Shown here in pieces: positions 1-6,994 of a stretch of DNA of 7,303 bases. Within the stretch, counting starts at the first letter, position 1, and each line of letters begins with the position of its first letter. Origin of the DNA: JANQLC01 sp036881805 (GTDB lineage: Bacteria; Bacteroidota; Bacteroidia; Flavobacteriales; JANQLC01); NCBI GenBank assembly GCA_036881805.1, contig JBAJNK010000021.1, forward strand, positions 1-7,303, written 5' to 3'. The notes under the pieces are model-generated. The model was not told the DNA's origin, searched no databases, and saw only the letters and a program-made list of their open reading frames with translations. Position numbers and translations under genes: made by a program.

Positions 1-490
1 AAAAACCCCCCCTTTTTTAAGCAACCCCAAAGGGAAAAAAGACAAGCCCGCTTTTCAAACCGCCATATAGAGATTAAAAGCAGAAAACAAGACCCCGTTT
101 TTTAAACCGCCAAAAGCGATCGCAAATTTTGATACCAAATCCACAGCAGCAAAAAATAAACCCCACTTTTCAGAATGGCTGAACACCGGAACGAAAAATA
201 TCCCCATTTTAAACGCTATGCAAAAAAAGCTCCTTTTCAAATGTCACACAGGAGCGAAAAATAATACCCCGCGCGCTTTTTAAATTGCCAAAGGAAAACA
301 CAGACCAAAAAGCCCACCTTTCAAGCGTCCCCCAAGGATGAAAAATAACCCCCACTTTTCAGATTGAAGCGCGGAATAAATATGCGATCAGCAACACACA
401 CCCACTATGGACAAAATCAAAAAAACAAGTCCCGCTTTTAAACCAAATCCTATAGGGCAAAAGGATCAGGCTGGCGTTTCAGATTGAAAT
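1..490. repeat. Degenerate tandem repeat array, period about 41 bp
   Basis: This gene-free stretch is built from about 11 diverged copies of a unit that reads on the plus strand roughly as GAAAAATAA, then CCCC(A/G)C, then TTTTCAAA or TTTTCAGA, then a variable GCC/AGG-rich spacer. C-run to T-run cores start near 12, 47, 93, 161, 202, 231, 267, 313, 350, 431 and 474, and the two long gaps fit one lost copy each. The best pair is CCCCACTTTTCAGA at 161-174 and 350-363, each preceded by an A-rich AAAAATAA block. TTTCAGATTGAA recurs at 357-368 and 477-488, and AAACCGCCA at 57-65 and 104-112. Copies differ in length and sequence, so this is an old, eroded minisatellite-like array and not a CRISPR. 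It begins at the window edge and may extend further. A 61-codon minus-strand frame at 55-240 is only an opening in the repeat. The remaining 491-564, up to the GlmU-like stop codon, shows nothing I can name beyond T-rich tracts on the minus strand. Confidence 0.7.
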
Positions 491-564
491 CGTCCGACTC
501 CCAGCGCTTAAAAGGAATCCAACCGACTTAGAAAAATCGAAAAAAGGGTTGCGCATTTGGCGTT

Positions 565-1725
565 TTATCGTTCGGCATTAAATATATATTCAAATATCTG
601 CCGGTCCGCTTCGGTAAAACGTCGATTCCGCCTTCGCATCACGCGATGGGCGACATCCATCGCCTTATTTAGTCGATACGAGACTTTGGGATTGCCGCCC
701 CAGCGAAAGCTGGGGATGAACTTGTCGTGAAATCCGGCGCCGAACAGGTTGCTGCTCACGCCCACTACCGCACCGGTATTAAACATGGAATTGATGCTGC
801 ATTTGGAATGGTCGCCCATGAACAATCCACAGAATTGCAAACCGGTCTGCTCGTACTTTTTGAGCGCATAATTCCAAACCGCAACCAGCCCATAGTCGTT
901 TTTTAGATTCGAGTTGTTGGTACCCGCTCCCAAATTGCACCATTCCCCCAATACCGAATCGCCGAGGTACCCCTCATGTGCCTTATTGGAGTACCCGAAG
1001 ACGGTGGTGTTTTTTACCTTGCCGCCTAGGGTGACAGAAGGCCCTATACCCGTAGCCCCATAAATCCTAGCGCCCATATTAATGCGGGAATGGGCGCCCA
1101 TAGCAAAAGGTCCGCGTATAAGAGCCCCCGCCATAACCGTCGCTTCTCTACCGATATAAACCGGGCCGCATTCAGCATTTAGAAAAGCACCCCGTACCCG
1201 TGCCCCTTCTTCCAGAAAAATTTGGTCTTCGGGGCCCAACAGCTGATTGCTCGGATCGATCTCTCGTGATTTCCGACCCTTTGTCAACAGCTCGAAGTCA
1301 TCCCGAATCGCTTGGTCATTGTGGGTAAAGAGATGCCAATTCCGCTGTATATGGGTTAAGCCCAAATCACCACAACCGATCTTTTGGAAGGAATTGATCC
1401 GCTGCAAGTCAAACTTTTGACCGCAAAAAGCCACCGGATGTCCATCGCAAACCAACAGCTGGTGGGAACTCAGGTTTTTAATCCGTTCTACCAAGCTCGG
1501 TACGGGCAAGAATCCCCCATTGATATAGGTGTTTTCCGCACATTCGATCAAAGGATACTTTTGGGTTAGATGGGGTTCCGTCAGGGTAGCAGTAGACGCG
1601 TTCAGATACTTTTCCCACTTTTCCCTTATGGTCAGTATGCCGAGTCTCAAGTCGGCTACCGGTCGTGTCAGGGTAAAGGGAAACAGATGCGCACGCTGGG
1701 GACCGTCGAATAAAATGTAGTTCAT
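565..1725 (-). CDS. GlmU-like sugar nucleotidyltransferase / left-handed beta-helix protein
   Basis: This 386-residue protein has the two-part build of Bacteroidota GlmU-family proteins. An N-terminal nucleotidyltransferase-like domain (about 1-155) opens with NYILFDGPQRAHLFPFTLTR and continues with RPVADLRLGI. A left-handed parallel beta-helix of hexapeptide repeats covers about 160-345. The helix includes VYIGREATVMAGALI (189-203), INMGARIYG (215-223), the NKAHEGYLGDSVLGE segment (247-261) and the NLGAGTNNSNLK turn (264-275). The last two resemble the acetyltransferase region of true GlmU. The N-terminal domain lacks the usual GxGTRM-type signature of active pyrophosphorylases, so the exact substrate is unknown; a cytoplasmic role in sugar-nucleotide or cell-envelope precursor metabolism is inferred. 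I give no glmU symbol because canonical GlmU is longer (about 450 residues) and differs at the N-terminus. The ATG lies 27 bp after the dndE-ATPase stop, so it could be transcribed with the dnd genes. The stop is followed by T-rich DNA and the repeat array. Confidence 0.88.
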   Translation of the reverse strand: MNYILFDGPQRAHLFPFTLTRPVADLRLGILTIREKWEKYLNASTATLTEPHLTQKYPLIECAENTYINGGFLPVPSLVERIKNLSSHQLLVCDGHPVAFCGQKFDLQRINSFQKIGCGDLGLTHIQRNWHLFTHNDQAIRDDFELLTKGRKSREIDPSNQLLGPEDQIFLEEGARVRGAFLNAECGPVYIGREATVMAGALIRGPFAMGAHSRINMGARIYGATGIGPSVTLGGKVKNTTVFGYSNKAHEGYLGDSVLGEWCNLGAGTNNSNLKNDYGLVAVWNYALKKYEQTGLQFCGLFMGDHSKCSINSMFNTGAVVGVSSNLFGAGFHDKFIPSFRWGGNPKVSYRLNKAMDVAHRVMRRRNRRFTEADRQIFEYIFNAER

Positions 1726-1752
1726 GCGGCTTACAATGGATGGTTGACAATA

Positions 1753-3291
1753 TTATATCGTATTGAGAATCTCAAATTTAAACTCCTCGATATTGGAGAT
1801 CGCCTGTCTCGGACCTATGGCTTCCATGGCGCGGTTAATTTTACTTTTGTGCTTTTCCCCTGCACCGAGAAATCGGCTTATCGACCGCCAATTGGCGCCT
1901 TTGATCGGCATGAGAAATGTGGAACGGCATTGTTCAGCAAAGTCGAAATCGGGTTGGTTAAACTCGTCGATACCTTGGGAGACAAGCATAACCGCTATAC
2001 CCCGCGCGCGAACTTCACGTAAAAACTTTTCCAATATTTGCTGCGATTTCTTTTCTTTAAAAACGCTGTGGGCTTCATCTACCAACAATGCGTAGCGCAA
2101 CCCGCTATAGCCTTTTTCCATGGGCGCCTCGTCCATATTACAAAAGGTGTTATACAGGTAGGAGATCACTGAGAATGCGGCGGTAAAGCGAGCCGCATCG
2201 CCCAAATTTCCGGCTAGGCTCCAATAGTAGTTGGCGTGGATAAAATCACCGTATTTTTTATCGTCGAATAATTCGATTTCAGTGAGTTCGGTGAGTATTT
2301 CAGTCAGTGAGCTGGCTTTGTCTCCTGCGATTTCATAGACGTTTTCCAGCACTTCAGCCAAGGTGGGATACGTACCATCTCTCCGATCTTCAAAAGCGCC
2401 TTTCACCGCATCGATTAAACACTGCTTTTGAACCCTACCCAAATGGGCATACCGGGTTACTGTATCTGCAAATTTCCGGATTCCGGCAGTTTTATTTCTC
2501 TCGTTCACCCGATCGATAAACGATAGGGGGTTGACTGGAAAAGGATCCCGTGACGTGTCGATGAGTCGGGCTTTTGTGACGTTGAAAAAGCGCTTAAAGT
2601 CTGGATGCCCCCGATCGCTTTTATGTAAACCTTTAAAATCCAAATACAGAAAATTGACCTTCCCTTTTGATCGTTCGACGATCTGTTCTAAAATCTTTCT
2701 CGCAAAATGGGATTTTCCAACTCCCGATTGACCCGCGATGGCGATATGGCAATTCGCATATTTCGAAGTATCGTTGGGGGTAAAATAGATTTTTGATTCC
2801 CCAGCTGTGCCCACCTCTATTTTTAATGGCTCAACGCAGCTCTCTTTCGCTTTGAGGGCGGTGTGTTTGTTCGGGATAGGTGCAAGCGAATCCGAATGCA
2901 TGGAATCGATTCCCGATGCGATATGATCCAACAGAAAATCCATTCCAGATACATGCTCGTTTTCTTCAAAAAAGCGATGGATGCGCGCCAGTCCACTGTC
3001 GATGTGCATCTTTAGATAATTTTTCACATTCGCATCGCCCTTGTGTATTTGGTATCGCTCGCAGATGAGTGCGATATAGTATGCCTTGTAGTCTCCGAAT
3101 AGCGTATAATCTTTGTACTCCTGGCCACCAGAGGCTTTTAGATCTTTGGATAAATCCAGCATATGTCCCTTGCGCAAGGAATGAGCTAAAGCGATTCGAG
3201 CGATGTGATTTTGACTGTTAAAACCCATTTTTTGGGTTAATTTTCTAACCAGCGGTTTATTTTCGGGTGCGGTCTTGATATTGAATTCCAT
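1753..3291 (-). CDS. dndE: DndE domain fused to HerA/FtsK-like P-loop ATPase (phosphorothioation)
   Basis: Numbering here is from the ATG at 3291 (512 residues). The N-terminal 125 or so residues match DndE: the MEFNIKTAPENKPLVRKL opening, a helix ending IARIALAHSL (29-38) and the core DYTLFGDYKAYYIALICER (61-79). DndE of known systems is a small protein of about 110-130 residues that binds nicked DNA within the Dnd sulfur-insertion complex. After a linker (about 130-160) comes a RecA-fold ATPase with Walker A GQSGVGKS (187-194), the strand FLYLDFKG (214-221), Walker B YALLVDEAH (400-408) and a sensor-like strand IAVMLVSQG (432-440), as in HerA/FtsK-type DNA pumps. The HerA N-terminal barrel is absent and appears replaced by DndE. 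No frameshift is needed; the two parts share one open frame. The frame also contains TTG at 3309 (518 residues, 11-bp overlap with dndD) and GTG at 3297. ATG fits the usual DndE N-terminus best. The gene follows dndD directly, suggesting translational coupling. The motor role is inferred. Confidence 0.85.
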   Translation of the reverse strand: MEFNIKTAPENKPLVRKLTQKMGFNSQNHIARIALAHSLRKGHMLDLSKDLKASGGQEYKDYTLFGDYKAYYIALICERYQIHKGDANVKNYLKMHIDSGLARIHRFFEENEHVSGMDFLLDHIASGIDSMHSDSLAPIPNKHTALKAKESCVEPLKIEVGTAGESKIYFTPNDTSKYANCHIAIAGQSGVGKSHFARKILEQIVERSKGKVNFLYLDFKGLHKSDRGHPDFKRFFNVTKARLIDTSRDPFPVNPLSFIDRVNERNKTAGIRKFADTVTRYAHLGRVQKQCLIDAVKGAFEDRRDGTYPTLAEVLENVYEIAGDKASSLTEILTELTEIELFDDKKYGDFIHANYYWSLAGNLGDAARFTAAFSVISYLYNTFCNMDEAPMEKGYSGLRYALLVDEAHSVFKEKKSQQILEKFLREVRARGIAVMLVSQGIDEFNQPDFDFAEQCRSTFLMPIKGANWRSISRFLGAGEKHKSKINRAMEAIGPRQAISNIEEFKFEILNTI

Positions 3292-3298
3292 ATTCACA

Positions 3299-5389
3299 TC
3301 ATTTTTCAAACGCGTCCGATAAGCGTTCTATCCGATCCACAGCTTTAAAAGAAGAATGGCCTCTTTCTCCGTCTGCGCTTTCTTCGTGTTCGATCAAATA
3401 AGTGCGACCGATAAGCGGTGATAATGAATCACCCATTGTATTTATCTCTGTTGACGATGGGAGTAGGACGACCTGTTTGGAAACGGTGGGATAAAAGTGT
3501 CGCATGATATTATCGGCATGTACAGTGTCCAATTTTTGCAAAGGGGAGTCGACAAAAACGGGAAATTCAATATGGGATTCATCTATCAACCCTTTCAACA
3601 ATGCCGTTGCGTAAATTTGCTGTTCGCCTTTGGATAAAGCGTCCTTGTTGATGGCACGACCGCTTGAGTCGATCAAATCAACTCGAATATACTTACTGAT
3701 TACTTTAAAACGTACATCGTTGATCAGATACTTTTTGTGCAACAGCTCGTCTAAGCTCTTTTTAATACTCTTTGATAGAGAATGGGATTTTGCAGCTTTA
3801 AATTTACCGATAAAATCTTTCAAATATTTGATGGTTTGTTCGACGAGATCGCTTATTTTTTCTTTGTCTTTTGAAACGTCTAATCGGTTGGTGATCTCAG
3901 TAATCTCTTTTCTATGCTGGTTGATTTCATCCTTTCTGTTTTTTTTCTGTTCCTCTTTTTTACCTATTTCTGCCCACTTTGCGCTGTATTGTCTTTCTAG
4001 TTCATCTTTCGTTTTTATATAATCTTGTACTTGAGCGCTCTTGGCGTTTTCTGCCCACTGCCTAATCCGACGCTTCATGTGATTTAACTCGTCTTTATAC
4101 CGCCTATATGTGTCCCAGCGACTACTGTAATCTTTGAAATCTCGTTTTATCGCATCGATAAAGCGGTTTAGTTCATCCTTTTCAGATTCAGAAAAATCGT
4201 GCCGTATTTCCGTGGACTCGATAGCGGCGTGGTTTGTGGAATTGCGGCCTAAATATTTGGGCAGCAAATTTTTTATACTCCTGATATAATAATCTTGTAC
4301 CCTGTGTTGGATCGCGATATCCGCAGGGTGGGGCAGGCTGATGAGTTCATCGATAAACGCATCGGAAATCCGATCTATTTTGTCCTCGTTAAACCTTTGA
4401 TCGGTCAGCGCCCTTTCTCGAGCGACTTGCTCCGAAACTTCGATGAGTAAATCCCCCGCAATGGCAAAAGGTATTTTTTCATACCGGGATTTGAGTTCAT
4501 TACCCAATTCTGCTATGGATTCTTCCAATTTGCCCTTTTCATCTTTCCACTTGAGATAGTCATCCTTTGATGTAGGCCCTTCCGCTATAATTAAGTCTCT
4601 TAGCAATTGTTTTCTTTCAGCGTCTATCTCCGACGCTTCATCTTTTAGTTCTACGAGCTGCCTTTCTAATTCTTCCACTTGTTTAAGGGCTATTTTTAAT
4701 TCTGTATGCAGTCTTTCCAGCTTCGCTTTTTCAGCTTCGTTTGCGGTTTGTGACTTTAATTCATCGCGGTAGTGCGCCAAATCATCTCCTAACCTTTGGT
4801 ATTTATAGATGCCCAAAACTTCAGAGTAGGATTGGCTCAGTTTTTCCCCTTGTTCGACTTCACCAAGGGTAGCGGTTGAAACTATTTTTTCAGCGTCGAA
4901 GAAGAAGAATTTGGCAATCTCTATGGGCATGATAAAATCTCGAATAAACGTCTCATTATCCAGTTCGTCCTCGTCTCGCTTATCGCCATCGATTAAAACG
5001 GCTAGCGATTCGGGTTCTCCACTGTCCTTGATGTGACGCATTCTCTTTATTTCGACACGTGGTTTACCGGGGAGGCTGTCGACATGTAAAAACGCAACCG
5101 CTACGGAAAAACCCGTCTCTCCTTCGGATTCGGCTCGTTTATTTAAGCTATTTCTAATGTATTGGCTGTAATTGACTTCACTTTTTATCTCCGCCTTATA
5201 TATTTCATCTACATCCGCCATTTGGCGGCCGTACAAACACCATACGAGAGACATTAAAAAAGTGGTCTTGCCATAGCCGTTTTGTCCGCTGATGATCGTG
5301 ATATTTTTGCCGTTACCAATCGATAAGTCGATATGATTGCAGCCCTTATAGACCCTAAAGTTATTTAGTTCTATGGATTTTATTATCAC
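3299..5389 (-). CDS. dndD: DNA phosphorothioation protein DndD (SMC/Rad50-like ATPase)
   Basis: This 696-residue protein is a DndD ATPase. The N-terminus reads MIIKSIELNNFRVYKG, the typical start of SMC/Rad50-like proteins, followed by Walker A GQNGYGKT (35-42). Two Glu/Lys-rich coiled-coil stretches (about 205-290 and 430-540) surround a central segment. The C-terminal half-site carries the ABC signature LSKGEQQ (585-591) and the Walker B region PVFVDSPLQKLD (610-621), where the DSPLxxLD form replaces the usual Asp-Glu, as is common in DndD. No Rad50 zinc hook CxxC is seen in the coil. In known systems DndD hydrolyses ATP and is thought to open or nick DNA for sulfur insertion together with DndC and DndE. 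The start codon is GTG (5387-5389), overlapping the dndC TGA as GTGA; it places the conserved IKSIELNNF motif right at the N-terminus, so it is well supported. By eye, parts of the coiled-coil region are clearly more AT-rich than the GlmU-like gene. Confidence 0.95.
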   Translation of the reverse strand: MIIKSIELNNFRVYKGCNHIDLSIGNGKNITIISGQNGYGKTTFLMSLVWCLYGRQMADVDEIYKAEIKSEVNYSQYIRNSLNKRAESEGETGFSVAVAFLHVDSLPGKPRVEIKRMRHIKDSGEPESLAVLIDGDKRDEDELDNETFIRDFIMPIEIAKFFFFDAEKIVSTATLGEVEQGEKLSQSYSEVLGIYKYQRLGDDLAHYRDELKSQTANEAEKAKLERLHTELKIALKQVEELERQLVELKDEASEIDAERKQLLRDLIIAEGPTSKDDYLKWKDEKGKLEESIAELGNELKSRYEKIPFAIAGDLLIEVSEQVARERALTDQRFNEDKIDRISDAFIDELISLPHPADIAIQHRVQDYYIRSIKNLLPKYLGRNSTNHAAIESTEIRHDFSESEKDELNRFIDAIKRDFKDYSSRWDTYRRYKDELNHMKRRIRQWAENAKSAQVQDYIKTKDELERQYSAKWAEIGKKEEQKKNRKDEINQHRKEITEITNRLDVSKDKEKISDLVEQTIKYLKDFIGKFKAAKSHSLSKSIKKSLDELLHKKYLINDVRFKVISKYIRVDLIDSSGRAINKDALSKGEQQIYATALLKGLIDESHIEFPVFVDSPLQKLDTVHADNIMRHFYPTVSKQVVLLPSSTEINTMGDSLSPLIGRTYLIEHEESADGERGHSSFKAVDRIERLSDAFEK
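5386..5389 (-). other. dndC/dndD stop-start overlap (GTGA)
   Basis: The dndC stop TGA (5388-5386) shares two bases with the dndD start GTG (5389-5387), giving a four-base GTGA overlap. This arrangement favours re-initiation by the same ribosome and so roughly matched amounts of the two proteins. It also fixes the dndD start as a non-ATG codon. No Shine-Dalgarno sequence is visible in the end of dndC. Confidence 0.85.
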
Positions 5390-6708
5390 TTTATATATTT
5401 TTCATATATGCCTTCAATATCCAGATTCAAGCCGTGGCGTCTTTTCATAGTAGCCTTGTCCTTTTGAATTCTCAATAAGCCCTGAATGATCTCAACCTGT
5501 GTTTTGTCTTGATTACAGGCGGACAGCAGGATTTCTTTCTCTTTTTTAATCGATTCACCGTGCTGTTTCATATCGAGCTGTTTGTGAAATACCGCGTTGT
5601 AAATGTCTGAAACTTTATAGTCAAAATGCAAATCCCCATGCCAGATAGTCTGTATGGCGATTAATTCTCGGTTGCGGATCAACTTCATTTCGATTCCCCG
5701 TTCGCCGATCTCCTTTTGTGCTTCAAAAACCCTTTTTAGAATTTTCGCCCTGTGCTTTGGCTCGACCACGCCCATGCCGTTGATAGCCGGATTCCCATTT
5801 CGCCTGAACGCACATCTGTTTTCCGCTTTGTTTCGCTCGGCTTGTATCCAATCCCGCAAATCCCGCAATGGAATCAACCATTCTCGCCCCTTTTTTATTT
5901 GAGCAGAAATGGATTTATCCCGCTTGACCACCGTGCAAGTCCAGCACCCAAATCTACTCTGTCCACAGGATTTGTGTTCCTTATTGGATACCATAGTTGG
6001 GCACTCGTAATCATCGGCAGCAGCATCCGAATAAATCGAAAGTAATTCTGTATGATCCCCGCCCCAAGGGGACTTATAGGTGTGGATGATATACCATATC
6101 TCTTCCAGTGCCAAATCGCTTATTGGGGCGTACACCGAGACGTTTTTTTGCAGCGGGTGTTTGCTCAACCGCTTGCCTTTTATCTCGTGCTTTTTAATCG
6201 ACTTAGCCCGATTGACGCTTTCACTTTTACGCGTGCCCACCAGTACTATGGCTTCTTCTCCCGCAGCGATCATTTCGTCGATAAAACGGACGGTAGGTCT
6301 GATCTTCAATCGTTCGGTACACCATCGAAATGCATTATTGGGTGCGGGATATCCCTTCCCGATTAAGTTCACCCAAAAAGAATCCGCCAACCTGGGCGTG
6401 GTCTTTTTTACCCTTATCGGCAAACCCTGCAGGGTGGCCGCACCGGCTATTTGGTCTAAAACCCTTTGCGCATATTCGGCTATGATGGGATTTTCCACCC
6501 AAGTATCATTGCACACGACATAAACCGCTCTCTTCAGGTGCTTTTCACCGATATTATCTCTAACCCTCGACAAAGCCATCCATACCAAGGTGAGCAATAC
6601 GGTGGAATCTTTTCCACCGCTAAAGCCGATAACCCAGGTTCTGTTGTGATCTGCAATCGTGTATTGGTCTATCAATTCCGCTATGATAAAGGCGATTCTA
6701 TCGTTCAT
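5386..6708 (-). CDS. dndC: DNA phosphorothioation sulfurtransferase DndC
   Basis: This 440-residue protein belongs to the PAPS reductase / ATP-pyrophosphatase-like family. The PP-loop SGGKDS is at 30-35 in the context WVIGFSGGKDSTVLL. Cysteines expected to hold the [4Fe-4S] cluster are C130 in FRWCTERLK and C248, C255 and C258 in CGQSRFGCWTC. The nucleotide-associated strand IVLVGTRKSES is at 154-164. In characterised systems DndC adenylates or activates the substrate and passes on sulfur from a cysteine desulfurase (DndA or IscS) for incorporation into the DNA backbone. At 440 residues it is somewhat shorter than the roughly 500-residue classical DndC, with all visible active-site motifs kept. 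SspD of the Ssp system is a relative, but the dndD and dndE neighbours point to Dnd. The ATG start is preceded in frame by a TAG nine bases upstream, so no longer start is possible. It is the first gene of the three-gene dnd operon and has no dndB in front of it. Confidence 0.95.
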   Translation of the reverse strand: MNDRIAFIIAELIDQYTIADHNRTWVIGFSGGKDSTVLLTLVWMALSRVRDNIGEKHLKRAVYVVCNDTWVENPIIAEYAQRVLDQIAGAATLQGLPIRVKKTTPRLADSFWVNLIGKGYPAPNNAFRWCTERLKIRPTVRFIDEMIAAGEEAIVLVGTRKSESVNRAKSIKKHEIKGKRLSKHPLQKNVSVYAPISDLALEEIWYIIHTYKSPWGGDHTELLSIYSDAAADDYECPTMVSNKEHKSCGQSRFGCWTCTVVKRDKSISAQIKKGREWLIPLRDLRDWIQAERNKAENRCAFRRNGNPAINGMGVVEPKHRAKILKRVFEAQKEIGERGIEMKLIRNRELIAIQTIWHGDLHFDYKVSDIYNAVFHKQLDMKQHGESIKKEKEILLSACNQDKTQVEIIQGLLRIQKDKATMKRRHGLNLDIEGIYEKYIK

Positions 6709-6714
6709 ATAGCA

Positions 6715-6876
6715 CTACTTGACGATCGATTTTTCTCTCGCTAAAGGTACGGCATCCAGCCATTTTGCCATATATCATTCCCAACACCCGTCCCGATCGA
6801 ATACATCCACAAGTAGCTTTGTAAGTGCATTAAAAGCTAGGGCGCGCAGCCATACTGCAATTGAGGTGGAGTCGGT
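6715..6876 (-). pseudogene. Possible remnant of a gene 3' end upstream of dndC
   Basis: The 286-bp gap between rpmE2 and dndC holds no intact gene. One minus-strand frame stays open for 33 codons from 6876 and has a protein-like composition, including SIAVWLRALAFNALTKLLV and then DVFDRDGCWE. It meets a TGA at 6777-6775 and continues in the same frame as YMAKWLDAVPLAREKSIVK to a TAG at 6717-6715, six bases before the dndC ATG. That end point is where an upstream operon partner would finish. One reading is a decayed gene tail with a nonsense mutation; dndB, often found ahead of dndC, is a guess only. Upstream of 6877 this frame and the two others I read on this strand are interrupted by stops. 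A stretch of about 53 codons with one stop can arise by chance, so this is tentative. Confidence 0.22.
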
Positions 6877-6994
6877 TTACAACAATCGGGGAAGCGGGCA
6901 GACTAAAACCGGGTATTCAGGTTAGAAAATCGGCGTGGGCATCAGCCTGTGGCAGTGGCCTTTGAAAGGGGACAAATACCGGATTATGTGCCGG

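Noticed and set aside
55..240. Small minus-strand protein of 61 residues
   Set aside because: It is an opening in the degenerate repeat array; its Phe/Gly-rich periodicity comes from the repeated TTTGAAAAG and GGGG blocks, and neighbouring units are stop-rich in the same frame.
1..490. CRISPR array
   Set aside because: The recurring blocks are short, heavily diverged and irregularly spaced, with no constant 25-40 bp repeat, no unique spacers of even length and no cas genes.
531..564. Rho-independent terminator after the GlmU-like gene
   Set aside because: T-rich tracts are present on the minus strand, but the only stem in front of them is about 3 bp (CGC/GCG), too weak to call.
1478..1750. 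90-codon minus-strand frame and several plus-strand frames over the GlmU-like gene
   Set aside because: They lie in other frames of a gene with clear family motifs and show no recognisable domain.
3299..5389. Rad50 or a RecF-like repair ATPase instead of DndD
   Set aside because: The DSPLxxLD Walker B form, the lack of a CxxC hook and the position between dndC and a DndE domain all point to DndD.
5654..6744. Long plus-strand frames opposite dndC (up to 147 codons)
   Set aside because: They are antisense shadows of dndC; its motifs and operon overlap show that the minus strand is the coding one.
6742..6749. TACCTTTA as a -7 promoter element for dndC
   Set aside because: It matches 7 of 8 positions of TAnnTTTG and sits 33 bp before the ATG, but there is no TTG at the expected distance upstream.
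6960..6994. Terminator after rpmE2
   Set aside because: Only a 4-bp CCGG stem and a short CCTTT/AAAGG palindrome with a one-base loop are seen, and no T run follows.
1726..6994. Target-site duplication or inverted repeats bounding the dnd module
   Set aside because: I compared the 27-bp and 286-bp junction regions by eye and found no shared direct or inverted repeat of convincing length.
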